Origin: Candidatus Rokuibacteriota bacterium
GTDB taxonomy: Bacteria > Methylomirabilota > Methylomirabilia > Rokubacteriales > CSP1-6
Assembly (NCBI GenBank): GCA_003221695.1
Contig: QHSX01000045.1
Location: 62,001 to 126,000 of the forward strand
Direction: 5' to 3'
DNA: 64,000 nucleotides
The translations under genes were made by a program, and so were the position numbers. Positions 7,817 through 16,045 of the stretch are shown one piece after another; the first letter of the stretch is position 1, and the number at the start of each line of letters is the position of its first letter. Below the pieces are notes generated by a model. That model worked only from the letters and a program-made list of their open reading frames with translations. It did no database searches and was not told where the DNA came from.

Positions 7817-8532
7817 GTGACAAGCCGGAGATCCGCGAGCGCGTGTGGGCGCTCCTGACCGCGCGCCGCGTCGCGCGGTTCCCGCTGCCGCTCGACGAGC
7901 GGATCCCCAACTTCACGGGCGCCGAGCGCGCGGCCGAGCGGCTCGCCGAGACCCCCGAGTGGAAGGCCGCGACACGCCTCAAATGCAATCCCGACGCTCC
8001 CCAGCGCCCGGTGAGGCTCCGGGCGCTCTCCGAGGGCAAGCTCGTCTTCATGGCGGTGCCGCGGCTTCGCGACGAGCGCTGCTTCCTCCGCCTCGACCCG
8101 GCGAAGCTCGGCCGGCGGGTCGCCGAGGCCGCCACGATCGCGGGCGCCGCCCGGCTCGGCGAGCCCGTGGAGCCGGAATCGCTCGGGGCGATCGATCTCG
8201 TGGTCACGGGCAGCGTGGCGGTGAGCCCGGAAGGCGCGCGCGTCGGCAAGGGCGGCGGGTACAGCGACCTCGAGTTCGCCCTGGCCCGCGAGCTCGGCGC
8301 CCTCGGCGAAGACACCCCCGTGGCGACGACGGTCCACGAGCTCCAGATACTCGGCGAGCCGCTTCCGATGACGGACCACGACGTCCCGCTCGACCTGATC
8401 GCGACTCCCGAGCGGCTGATCTGGACGCGGCGCGCGCTCCCGAAGCCGAAGGGGATCCTCTGGGAGCAGCTCTCCGCGACACGGCTCGCCGCGATGCCCG
8501 TTCTCCTACGGATCCGGCGCCGACGGCGCTAG
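7813..8532 (+). CDS. 5-formyltetrahydrofolate cyclo-ligase family protein (MTHFSD-like)
   Basis: A 239-aa protein starting at a GTG that overlaps the polX stop. The motif RVGKGGGYSDLEFALARELG corresponds to the conserved GKGGGYYDR region of the 5-formyl-THF cyclo-ligase fold, and TTVHELQIL followed by HDVPLDLIATPE matches its C-terminal part. Several catalytic features of true FolA-cycle ligases are not obvious, so it sits closer to the MTHFS-domain-containing group, whose substrate is uncertain. The C-terminal tail is strongly basic (RIRRRRR). Confidence 0.75.
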   Translation: MSDKPEIRERVWALLTARRVARFPLPLDERIPNFTGAERAAERLAETPEWKAATRLKCNPDAPQRPVRLRALSEGKLVFMAVPRLRDERCFLRLDPAKLGRRVAEAATIAGAARLGEPVEPESLGAIDLVVTGSVAVSPEGARVGKGGGYSDLEFALARELGALGEDTPVATTVHELQILGEPLPMTDHDVPLDLIATPERLIWTRRALPKPKGILWEQLSATRLAAMPVLLRIRRRRR

Positions 8533-8565
8533 GTTGAGGGCCGAGTCGATACGTGGCGGCGCGCC

Positions 8566-8594
8566 TTGACAAGATTCTGAGGCTGGCGTAGGGT
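8566..8594 (+). promoter_or_regulatory. Sigma-70-type promoter for the quinoprotein operon
   Basis: A perfect -35 TTGACA (8566-8571), a 17-bp spacer and a -10 TAGGGT (8589-8594). It lies about 115 bp upstream of the quinoprotein start and is the best promoter match seen in the window. It leaves a long 5' leader in which no riboswitch was recognised. Confidence 0.6.
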
Positions 8595-8708
8595 TGCTGC
8601 GCTTCGGAAGCTGTGTGGTCGTGGTGGTCGTGAGGGACAGTCAGGAACAAGGAGTGATGAGCGGCCGACACCACACGTACTCTCTCCAACGCGGGACGGA
8701 GGACACCC

Positions 8709-10493
8709 ATGAAACACTGGATCGACCACGACCTTTTCAAGCTGGTGCTGGTGGTTGCGCTGCTCGTCGTAGCCGTCGTGCTGCCCGCCCCGGTCGCCCG
8801 GGCGGGTTCCTCAGCGGACGACATCAAGAACTGCCCCGACCAGAACTGGTGCGCCTACCATCGCACGGTGGACACGGCCTGGCGGCACAGCCCGCTGACC
8901 CAGGTCAATGCCGGGAATGTGAAGCGGCTGCGCCCGGCCTGGATCTTCCAGCCCGGTGACCCGCGGATGGGCCTCCACAGCACGCCGCTGGTGGTCGACG
9001 GGTACATGTATGTGTCGACGAATCCGTCGACGGTCTGGAAGCTCAACGCCACCACCGGGGAACGCATCTGGGCCTATGTCCCCAAGATGGACGAGGCCAT
9101 CGTGTCCCGCTCGTTCTTCGCCCACACTCGCGGCCTCTCGATCGGAGACGGGCGCGTGTACATGGGCCTGGTCGACGGCCGCATCGTCGCTCTCGACGAG
9201 GCGACCGGCCACGTCCTGTGGGAGCGGCAGATCGTGAACTCCAAGAAGGACACCGCGGGCTTCAGCGGCGCCGCGACCTTCGTGAACTCCAGTCTGCTCG
9301 TGATCGGGCAGAACGGCGGCGAGTACCCGGTGGAGGGAAAGATCTTCGGGCTCAACCCGAGGAACGGCGACATCAAATGGATCTTCTATACGACAGGGCG
9401 GGATGATGCGAAGGCCCTGGCGACCTGGAAGGGGGACTCCTGGAAGTACGGCGGCGGCGGATCCTGGCAGCCCGGGTCGGTCGACTACGGGAACAACCAG
9501 ATCTTCATCGGGGTCGGGAACCCCAACCCGGACTACGATTACTGTGGCGACAAGTGCCTGGACCCGAACGCCGACGGCTGGCGTCCCGGCGGGAATCTCT
9601 ACACGTCGTCGACGATCGCCCTCGACCTCAACACCGGCAAGCTGAACTGGTACTTCCAGGAAGCGCCGGCCGATCCGTATGACTACGACGCCGCGCCGGG
9701 CGAGTACGTCCTGTTCGAGGATTCGCAGGGCCGGAAGCTGGTACTGCATCCGGGGAAGAACGGGTTTAACCACGTGCACGACCGGAAGACGGGCAAGACC
9801 ATCAACGTCTATCCGGACATGAAGTCGTTCAACTGGACGTCCGGGTTCAACCTGGAAACGAACAAGTGGGAGAAGATGCTCTGGCCGAAGGCCGGGGAGA
9901 AGACTCTGGTCTGCCCCGCGATCGACGGTGGGCATAGCTGGAACGCCGGCGCCTACAACCCCCAGACGAAGCTCTTCTACCGCATCGCCAACGAGTGGTG
10001 CATGGAGCTGACCAACGCTCCGAAGGGCGGGGGAACGACGATCACCGCGGGCGCCGAGACCCGTGTCCTCGAGCCGTTCGCGCAGCCGTTCATGAACGCC
10101 GAGTGGATCGGGGCGAACCCGCCGGGCGACAAAGCGCACGGCCGGCTCACGGCCCGCGATCCCGTGAGCGGGAAGCTCGCGTGGGAAAAGCGGTACGAGC
10201 TGATCCCGCACTCCGCACTCCTGTCCACCGCGGGCGGGCTCATCTTCGTGGGAACGACGGACGGCTTCGTCGAGGCCCTCGACGCGAAGTCGGGCGACCT
10301 GCTGTGGCGGTTCAACAATGGCTCCGCCCACAACGGAGGGATCGTCTCGTACGCGGTCGGCGGCAAGCAGTACATCGCGGTGGCGACGGGCCATGGCTCC
10401 TACGTTGGCCGGGCACTCGCCGACCACTACCACAAGGATAAGATCATCAACATGAAGGAGAGCGCGGCCATCGTGGTCTTCTCGCTCGACTGA
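8709..10493 (+). CDS. PQQ-dependent dehydrogenase, lanthanide-type metal site (XoxF/PedH-like)
   Basis: A 594-aa periplasmic quinoprotein with a signal peptide of about 33 residues and repeated tryptophan-docking beta-propeller motifs (for example TGERIWAYVP, TGHVLWERQ, NGDIKWIF, SGDLLWRFNNG). The metal site reads Glu205 (GGEYPVEG), Asn271 (GVGNPNP) and Asp325-Tyr-Asp327. The second Asp two residues after the catalytic Asp marks lanthanide-dependent XoxF/PedH enzymes; calcium MxaF has Ala there. The vicinal Cys-Cys pair of methanol dehydrogenases is absent, so the substrate may be another alcohol. The cytochrome gene two bases downstream is the likely electron acceptor. Confidence 0.85.
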   Translation: MKHWIDHDLFKLVLVVALLVVAVVLPAPVARAGSSADDIKNCPDQNWCAYHRTVDTAWRHSPLTQVNAGNVKRLRPAWIFQPGDPRMGLHSTPLVVDGYMYVSTNPSTVWKLNATTGERIWAYVPKMDEAIVSRSFFAHTRGLSIGDGRVYMGLVDGRIVALDEATGHVLWERQIVNSKKDTAGFSGAATFVNSSLLVIGQNGGEYPVEGKIFGLNPRNGDIKWIFYTTGRDDAKALATWKGDSWKYGGGGSWQPGSVDYGNNQIFIGVGNPNPDYDYCGDKCLDPNADGWRPGGNLYTSSTIALDLNTGKLNWYFQEAPADPYDYDAAPGEYVLFEDSQGRKLVLHPGKNGFNHVHDRKTGKTINVYPDMKSFNWTSGFNLETNKWEKMLWPKAGEKTLVCPAIDGGHSWNAGAYNPQTKLFYRIANEWCMELTNAPKGGGTTITAGAETRVLEPFAQPFMNAEWIGANPPGDKAHGRLTARDPVSGKLAWEKRYELIPHSALLSTAGGLIFVGTTDGFVEALDAKSGDLLWRFNNGSAHNGGIVSYAVGGKQYIAVATGHGSYVGRALADHYHKDKIINMKESAAIVVFSLD

Positions 10494-10494
10494 C

Positions 10495-10977
10495 ATGCAC
10501 GCTCGAGGTGGGACAAGAGTGCGCACTCTTGTCCCACCTTACCTTCCTCGCCTTTCCCTCGCGGTCGTCCTCACGATTCTGTGCGGGGCCGTCTCTGCCG
10601 GACCCTTTGGCGTCGTGGCCGCGGACGCGCAGATGACGAGCCCGCCGTCGGACGAGAAGCAGCCCCCCAAGCCTCGCAGCTCGGCGGCCAACCCGGTCTC
10701 AGGCAACCCGGAGGCGATCGAGGCCGGGCGTAAGCTCTACTCGATGTGGTGCATGCAGTGCCATGGCTCCAAGGCGGATGGGGTGTCGCGATTCGGTAAA
10801 TACGCGGCGGACCTGCGCGAGTTCTGGCGAGGGTACCGCGAATTCGTGACCATCGTGAAGAACGGACGGCCCGAGAAGCAAATGCCGCCGTGGAGAGAAG
10901 TCCTGGACGACGGCAAGATCGCGCAGGTCGGCGCGTTCTTGGAGACGCTCGCCATCGAAGGGGCGAACTGGAAATAG
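10495..10977 (+). CDS. c-type cytochrome, partner of the quinoprotein dehydrogenase
   Basis: A 160-aa exported monohaem cytochrome. A hydrophobic export segment (LSLAVVLTILCGAVSAG) is followed by a Pro-rich linker, the haem site CMQCH at residues 86-90 and a candidate axial methionine in KQMPPW (Met130). It follows the dehydrogenase stop by one base, so it probably takes electrons from PQQ in the periplasm. No usable start lies between the palindrome at 10506-10539 and the export segment. Initiation at the ATG (10495) or at the GTG at 10519 therefore falls next to or inside that palindrome. Confidence 0.85.
   Translation: MHARGGTRVRTLVPPYLPRLSLAVVLTILCGAVSAGPFGVVAADAQMTSPPSDEKQPPKPRSSAANPVSGNPEAIEAGRKLYSMWCMQCHGSKADGVSRFGKYAADLREFWRGYREFVTIVKNGRPEKQMPPWREVLDDGKIAQVGAFLETLAIEGANWK
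10506..10539. promoter_or_regulatory. Perfect 34-bp palindrome at the start of the cytochrome gene
   Basis: Arms AGGTGGGACAAGAGTGC and its exact complement meet with no spacer. It lies four codons into the cytochrome frame. In RNA it would form a very stable hairpin covering the initiation region, and in DNA a symmetrical operator. No U-run follows, so it is not a classical terminator. Confidence 0.75.
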
Positions 10978-10978
10978 C

Positions 10979-11389
10979 ATGAAGACCGCGGTCGTGATCC
11001 TGGCGCTCGGCGTCGTCGTGCTCGGCATCGCCGTGGGGTTGGCGCACGCCACCGACTACCTCCAAACGCTGAAGGAGGGCTCCTGGATCTGCACCACACC
11101 GGAGGCCTACGACCTCGCGATTGCGGAGCAGCGAAAGCCGAACAGTAACCTGTCGGACATGAAAGAGCGCTTCCTCGCGCAGAAGCTGTGCGTCTACGCC
11201 GACGCCGAGTTCATCGAGAAGATGATGGTCCCCTACGCCAAGATCGTCGAGCGTCGAGGCAACAAGGTGAAGGTGACGTTCATCGTGCAGTACCGTAAGA
11301 GCCTCGAGTTCCTGCATCGACAAATTTCACGGCTCACGTTCGTCGGGTGGACGGACGCGAGCAACCTCGAGGACAAGGAGATCCTGTAG
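10979..11389 (+). CDS. Small secreted protein of the quinoprotein operon, 136 aa
   Basis: The protein begins with a clean signal peptide (MKTAVVILALGVVVLGIAVG, cleavage after about residue 24). The mature part is about 112 residues with two cysteines (WIC and KLCVYAD) and basic/acidic helices, ending in a beta region (VKVTFIVQYRKSLEFLH). No family is recognised. It follows the cytochrome stop by one base, so it is expected to act in the periplasm with the dehydrogenase and cytochrome, but no role can be assigned. Confidence 0.7.
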   Translation: MKTAVVILALGVVVLGIAVGLAHATDYLQTLKEGSWICTTPEAYDLAIAEQRKPNSNLSDMKERFLAQKLCVYADAEFIEKMMVPYAKIVERRGNKVKVTFIVQYRKSLEFLHRQISRLTFVGWTDASNLEDKEIL

Positions 11390-11399
11390 CGCGACCGGG

Positions 11400-11984
11400 T
11401 CAGGTCTGGCTCGGGTCGAGCCAGGCGCGCGGGATCGCCGGGGCGCGCCACGCAGCGAACCGGTCGAGCAGCTCGGGTGCGCTCGTCCCGAAGAGCAGCA
11501 ACGCCGCGTACTCCCGTCGCACGAAGCCCTCACGGACGGCGTGGGCGAGCATCCCCTCGAGCCCGTCCCAGTAGCCCGCGACGTTGAGCACGCCGACGGG
11601 CTTCCGGTGGATCCCGAGCTGCGCCCACGTCAGGACCTCGAGCGTCTCCTCGAAGGTGCCGAGGCCGCCCGGCAGCGCGACGAACCCGTCGGAGAGCCGT
11701 GCCATCGTCGCCTTGCGCTCGTGCATCGAGCCCACCACGCGCAGCTCCGTGAGCCCGGCATGGGCGAGCTCCCGTGAGGCCAGCGGTCCCGGGATCACGC
11801 CGATCACCTCGCCACCCTCGGCGAGGACCGTGTCCGCGAGCACGCCCATGAGGCCCACCGACCCGCCGCCGTAGACGAGCCCGAGCCCACGCTTGGCGAG
11901 CTCCCGACCGAGCGCCCGCGCCGCGTCCGCGTAGGCCGGGCGCGTGCCCTCTGCCGAGCCGCAGAAGACGCAGAGCCGCCTCAT
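11400..11984 (-). CDS. LOG family protein (TIGR00730 Rossmann-fold nucleotide phosphoribohydrolase)
   Basis: A 194-aa protein starting MRRLCVFCGSAEGTRP, with the LOG signature PGGLGTFEETLEVLTWAQLG at about residues 104-123. The family cleaves nucleoside 5'-monophosphates, including cytokinin ribotides, to base and ribose 5-phosphate. The segment GLVYGGGSVGLMGVLADTVL is the conserved phosphate-binding region. It is transcribed toward the quinoprotein operon (convergent) and follows the DapF-like gene by seven bases. Confidence 0.9.
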   Translation of the reverse strand: MRRLCVFCGSAEGTRPAYADAARALGRELAKRGLGLVYGGGSVGLMGVLADTVLAEGGEVIGVIPGPLASRELAHAGLTELRVVGSMHERKATMARLSDGFVALPGGLGTFEETLEVLTWAQLGIHRKPVGVLNVAGYWDGLEGMLAHAVREGFVRREYAALLLFGTSAPELLDRFAAWRAPAIPRAWLDPSQT

Positions 11985-11991
11985 CTCCGGA

Positions 11992-12855
11992 TCATCCCTC
12001 GAGTGACGCCACGAACTCAGGGGAGAGCGTCCCGCGATAGACCTCCTCCACCGGCCCCTCGAGGCGGAGCGACCAGTCCGGTCGCACCTCGATGACGAGC
12101 TCGCCGCCCGGCATGCGCACTCGCACGCGTCCGTGGTCGCACAGACCGTTCTTCACCGCGGCGGATGCGGCGCCGCAGGATGACGAGCCGGACGCGAGCG
12201 TGAAGCCAGCGCCCCGCTCCCAGATGAGGACGTCGAGCGTGTCGCGCGCGCGGGGGCGCGCGAACTGGACGTTCGTCCGGTTGGGGAAGGCCGGGTGGGT
12301 CTCGATGAGCGGGCCGAGCCGGCGGCACTCGCCGTCGTCCAGCCGATCGACGAACGTCACGCAGTGCGGGTTCCCGACGGAGACCGCGGTCACGCGGAGC
12401 GTGGTGCCGTCCCCGAGCTGGAGCGGCACGCCCACGACCTCGCGGTCGGGCCCGTGCATCGGGATCTCCGGCGCGCGGAAGGTGGCGCGGCCCATCTCCA
12501 CGGTCACGAAGCGCACGCGCCCGTCGCTCACGTGGCACTGGCACTCGACGACGCCGCCCTTGGTCTCCACCGTGAAGGTCGGCGCCTTCGCGCGCCCCCG
12601 GTCCCAGAGGTACTTCGCGAAGATCCGGAGCCCGTTGCCGGACTTCTCCGCCTCGCTCCCGTCCGGGTTGAAGATGCGGAGGCCGAAGTCGGCGCGCAGG
12701 CTGGGCACGCCGAGGAGGATCCCGTCGGAGCCGACCCCCCGGTGCCGGTCACAGATCGTCCGGATCGCGCGGGTGGACAACGGCTCGCGCAGATCGGCCT
12801 GGTCGATGACGATGTAGTCGTTGCCGAGGCCGTGGCCCTTCGCAAACGGGATCAT
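11992..12855 (-). CDS. dapF: Diaminopimelate epimerase-like protein lacking both catalytic cysteines
   Basis: A 287-aa protein with the DapF fold. GHGLGNDYIVID at the N-terminus, NPDGSEAEKSGNGLRIFAKY, a GNPHCVTFVD strand and ASGSSSCGAASAAV are in the right order and spacing. Known DapF uses two cysteines (CGNG and ACGTG) as acid/base pair. Here both are serine, Ser72 and Ser222. Other substrate-binding elements are kept, so the fold is sure. Epimerase activity is uncertain: it could be a Ser/Ser enzyme, a different isomerase or a binding protein. The start overlaps the stop of the oxidoreductase gene. Confidence 0.82.
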   Translation of the reverse strand: MIPFAKGHGLGNDYIVIDQADLREPLSTRAIRTICDRHRGVGSDGILLGVPSLRADFGLRIFNPDGSEAEKSGNGLRIFAKYLWDRGRAKAPTFTVETKGGVVECQCHVSDGRVRFVTVEMGRATFRAPEIPMHGPDREVVGVPLQLGDGTTLRVTAVSVGNPHCVTFVDRLDDGECRRLGPLIETHPAFPNRTNVQFARPRARDTLDVLIWERGAGFTLASGSSSCGAASAAVKNGLCDHGRVRVRMPGGELVIEVRPDWSLRLEGPVEEVYRGTLSPEFVASLEG

Positions 12856-14027
12856 GCGCGGTCGAGCTCCACCCGACGCCCGGTCGCCGCCGACACGTAC
12901 CCGGCGTAGATCACCTCGACGACCTCCCGCGCCAGCAGCGCCCCCGACAGGGGCTCGCGCCGCTCGCGGATCGCATCGACGAAGTCCGCGAGCTCCTGCG
13001 GGTAGCCGCGCATCCAGTCCTCCTCGGGGCTCGGGAACTGCCAGCCCGCCTTGGTCTCGACCTTCTCGGTGATGTACTCGTCACCCCAGACGGCGCCGTC
13101 GGGGGCGTACGCCGCCACGGCGGTGTTGGGATTCACGTTGGCGTGGACCACGCCGTTGGTCAGGTACGCGGTGACGACGTTCCGGACGCCGCCCAGCGTG
13201 ATGTCGTTCGCGTGGACGGTCGCCTTCGTGCCGTCCTCGAAGGTGATCACCGCAACCGACCAGTCCTCGACGTCCTCCGCCTTCGTCGACAGGTAGCGCT
13301 TCTGGCCCGTCACGGCGGGAAGCCGGGTGAGCTGGGCGACGTCGGCCACGACCGTCCGCGCCCGGATCGGGCGCCCGTGGCGCCGGAGGCCCTCGTCGTG
13401 CTTGAGGTGGAGGACCACGCCGACGGGATGCGAGCCCATCCGGAGCAGCGAGCCCCCGCCCGAGGTCCGCCAGCGGGCCGCGTAGGCGGCGTGGGAGCCG
13501 GAGTGACTCTCCTCCGCGCGGAGCTCCAGAATCGCGCCGCCCGACGCGTCGAGCAGCCGGCGCAGCTTGGCGATGGGCGGCGCGTAGACGAAGTCCTCCG
13601 CGTAGCAGAGGGTCACCCCGGCCCGGGTCACGGCCTCGAGCACGGCGTCGGAGTTGCGGAGTGCCGCGGCGCGCATCGCCTCGCGCGGCTCCGTCGCCTC
13701 GTAGAAGGCGCCCGTCAGCGGCTTCTCGACGATCACGTGCTTGCCCGCGCGCGCCGCCGCGATCGCGATCTCGTGGTGGGTGTCGGTCGTCGAGCAGATG
13801 TCGACGACGTCCACGTCCGGCGACGCGCAGAGCTCGCGATAGTCGGTGAACACCCGCCCCACGGCGTGATGCTTGGCGAAGGCCTCGGCCTGGGAGCGCG
13901 TGCGGGCGCACACGGCGGCGAGCTCGACCTTCCCGCCCACGAGCGGACGGTAATTGACGGCGTGAAGCTCCGCGGCGAAGCGCGCTCCGACGATCCCGAT
14001 TCTGAGCGGCGTCATCGTGCGACTCAT
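12852..14027 (-). CDS. Gfo/Idh/MocA family oxidoreductase
   Basis: A 391-aa NAD(P)-dependent dehydrogenase. It has an N-terminal Rossmann fold (RIGIVGARFAAELHA) and the family motif GKHVIVEKPLT with its Lys-Pro, followed by a C-terminal alpha/beta substrate domain. Substrates in the family are mostly sugars, inositols and their derivatives. The neighbouring GT2 gene hints at cell-surface sugar metabolism, but the exact substrate is unknown. The start at 14027 overlaps the stop of the glycosyltransferase (ATGA), and an internal ATG at 14015 is possible. Confidence 0.87.
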   Translation of the reverse strand: MSRTMTPLRIGIVGARFAAELHAVNYRPLVGGKVELAAVCARTRSQAEAFAKHHAVGRVFTDYRELCASPDVDVVDICSTTDTHHEIAIAAARAGKHVIVEKPLTGAFYEATEPREAMRAAALRNSDAVLEAVTRAGVTLCYAEDFVYAPPIAKLRRLLDASGGAILELRAEESHSGSHAAYAARWRTSGGGSLLRMGSHPVGVVLHLKHDEGLRRHGRPIRARTVVADVAQLTRLPAVTGQKRYLSTKAEDVEDWSVAVITFEDGTKATVHANDITLGGVRNVVTAYLTNGVVHANVNPNTAVAAYAPDGAVWGDEYITEKVETKAGWQFPSPEEDWMRGYPQELADFVDAIRERREPLSGALLAREVVEVIYAGYVSAATGRRVELDRA

Positions 14028-14836
14028 TCCATGGGTGCGAGCTTCGCCCGCAGCCAGTCGCCCACCCGCTGGCGCGCAGAGCGCACGTCGCATGGCAGAC
14101 GGTGACGCCACTTCTGCGCGACCCGCGCGAGCGCCGCGTCGCGCATGGCGAGGTCCGCGCGCGCTCGCGCCGGATCATGGGCGAAGTCGCGCGTACGGGT
14201 CCGGCCGCCATGGTGGCGGAGCGGCGCGTGGACCACGAGGCAGCGCCGGCCGAGCTCCAGGACCGCGAGCGAGAGGTCACGGTCGTGGCCGTGGTAGAAG
14301 CCGTAGCCCTCGTCGAAGCCCCCCAGGGTCTCCATGAGGTCCCGGCGCAGGCACATGCAGACCGAGTCGACGAAGGCCACGTCCTCCCACGGCGCGCGGA
14401 CCGTCGGCGCGGGCAGGAGGCTCGAGACGATCGTCCGGCCCACCGCGCGGCCGTCCGCGCGCAGCCGCTTGGCGCCGTACACGCCGGCGAGCCCGGCGCC
14501 GGGCTCGGCGAGCGCTCCGAGGAGCCGGGCGAGCCACACGGGTTCGCAGAGCTCCGTGTCGTTGTGGAGGAAGCAGAGGACCTCGGTGTCGGCGAGCCGC
14601 CAGGCGCGATTGAGCGCGGCAATCACGCCGTCGTTGGCGGGATTCCGCGCGAACGTCAACGGGTACGGGTACGGGAAGTGCCCGAAGAGCTCCGGCGTCC
14701 CGTCGGTGGAGCCGTTGTCGATGACCACCAGGCGGAACGGCTCGGTCGTGGCGCGGAGGCTCTCGAGACACGCGCGCGTGTCCTCGAGCCCGTTGAAGAC
14801 GCACATCACGAGGCTCACGCGCGGCGCGGCGCGCAC
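14024..14836 (-). CDS. Glycosyltransferase family 2
   Basis: A 270-aa GT-A-fold transferase. The segment RVSLVMCVFNGLEDTRACLE starts the nucleotide-sugar domain. VVIDNGSTDGT and CFLHNDTEL provide the acidic metal-binding positions, and GGFDEGYGFYHGHDRDL is the usual acceptor-side motif of rhamnosyl-type GT2 enzymes. No membrane helices are visible, so it is probably a soluble or peripheral enzyme making a surface polysaccharide. It starts at a GTG seven bases after citrate synthase ends. The acceptor and sugar cannot be told. Confidence 0.87.
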   Translation of the reverse strand: MRAAPRVSLVMCVFNGLEDTRACLESLRATTEPFRLVVIDNGSTDGTPELFGHFPYPYPLTFARNPANDGVIAALNRAWRLADTEVLCFLHNDTELCEPVWLARLLGALAEPGAGLAGVYGAKRLRADGRAVGRTIVSSLLPAPTVRAPWEDVAFVDSVCMCLRRDLMETLGGFDEGYGFYHGHDRDLSLAVLELGRRCLVVHAPLRHHGGRTRTRDFAHDPARARADLAMRDAALARVAQKWRHRLPCDVRSARQRVGDWLRAKLAPME

Positions 14837-14843
14837 GGCCTCC

Positions 14844-15974
14844 CTAGCGGCGGTCGATCGGGACGTATGTGGCGTGGGTGGGGCCGGTGTATTCCGCGCG
14901 CGGACGGATCAACCGGTTGTTGGTGTGCTGCTCCATCACGTGCGCGGCCCACCCGGCCACCCGGCTGATCGCGAAGATCGGCGTGAACTGGTCCGTCGGG
15001 ATCCCCATCGACTTGTACGCCGCGCCCGAGTAGAGATCGACGTTCGGGTAGATGTGCTTGTCCTCGGTGACGACGCGGGCCACCGTGTTGAGGATCTCGA
15101 CGTAGCTCGTGTCGCCCGCCTGCCGGCCGAGCTCGCTCGCCAGCCGGCGCAGGTGCTTGGCGCGCGGGTCCTCGACACGGTAGACGCGGTGACCGAACCC
15201 CATGACGCGCGCTCGGTCGGCGAGCGCCTTCCGGATCCACGCTTCGGCCCGCTCCGGGGACTTGATCTGCTCGACCATCCGCATGACCTGCTCGTTGGCG
15301 CCGCCGTGGAGGGGCCCCTTGAGGGCGCCGATCGCCGAGGTGACCGCCGAGTGCAGGTCGGACATGGTCGCCGCCGTCACGCGCGCGGCGAAGGTCGAGG
15401 CGTTGAACTCGTGATCCGCGTGAAGGATGAGGGCGACGTCGAACGTCTTCACCTCGAGGGGCGTCGGCGTGGACCCGCGCAGCATCGCGAGGAAGTTGGC
15501 GGCGAGCGACAGCCTCGGGCTCGGCGCGACGAGCGGCTTGCCGCGGCGGATCCGCTCCCACGCGGCGACGAGCGTCGGCATCTGCGCCGTGAGCCGTACC
15601 GCCTTGCGCGCCGTCGCCTCGCGCGAGTTGTCCGTCGCGTCCGGGTCGAACGCCGAGAGGGCCGACACGCCGGTGCGCAGCACCTCCATCGGGGTGGTCT
15701 TCTTCGGGAGCGCGCGCAGCAGGGCGATCAGCCCGGGCGGGAGCTTCCGCGTCGCGGTGGCGGAGAGCGCCTTCACGTGCACGTCGAGCTCCTTGCGCGT
15801 CGGTAGCGAGCCGTGCCACAGGAGGTAGACCACCTCCTCGAAGGAGGAGTGCTCGACGAGGTCGTTGACGTCGTAGCCGCGGTAGACCAGCCGGCCCTCG
15901 CGCCCGTCGATGAAGCAGATGTCCGACGTCGAGACGACGACGTCCTCGAGGCCGCCTTTGGCTTCGCTGCTCAT
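14844..15974 (-). CDS. Citrate synthase / 2-methylcitrate synthase
   Basis: A 376-aa short-form citrate synthase. The catalytic residues are visible: His in GPLHGGANE, His in MGFGHRVYR and Asp in YPNVDLYSG, with HADHEFNASTF as the conserved substrate region. It condenses acetyl-CoA (or propionyl-CoA in the methylcitrate variant) with oxaloacetate. No prpB or prpD lies nearby, so a TCA role is the simpler guess. A TATGAT -10-like box on the minus strand (16013-16018) could serve this gene and the cluster below it. Confidence 0.93.
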   Translation of the reverse strand: MSSEAKGGLEDVVVSTSDICFIDGREGRLVYRGYDVNDLVEHSSFEEVVYLLWHGSLPTRKELDVHVKALSATATRKLPPGLIALLRALPKKTTPMEVLRTGVSALSAFDPDATDNSREATARKAVRLTAQMPTLVAAWERIRRGKPLVAPSPRLSLAANFLAMLRGSTPTPLEVKTFDVALILHADHEFNASTFAARVTAATMSDLHSAVTSAIGALKGPLHGGANEQVMRMVEQIKSPERAEAWIRKALADRARVMGFGHRVYRVEDPRAKHLRRLASELGRQAGDTSYVEILNTVARVVTEDKHIYPNVDLYSGAAYKSMGIPTDQFTPIFAISRVAGWAAHVMEQHTNNRLIRPRAEYTGPTHATYVPIDRR

Positions 15975-16045
15975 GGGCTCCCCTCGCCGCGTGGTGAGAA
16001 CGGTTTGCTTTTATCATACGTGGCGAGGCGCTTCAAGCGACGCGC

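Noticed and set aside
8709-10493. Calcium-dependent MxaF methanol dehydrogenase
   Set aside because: It has Asp-Tyr-Asp and not Asp-x-Ala at the metal site, and it lacks the adjacent Cys pair.
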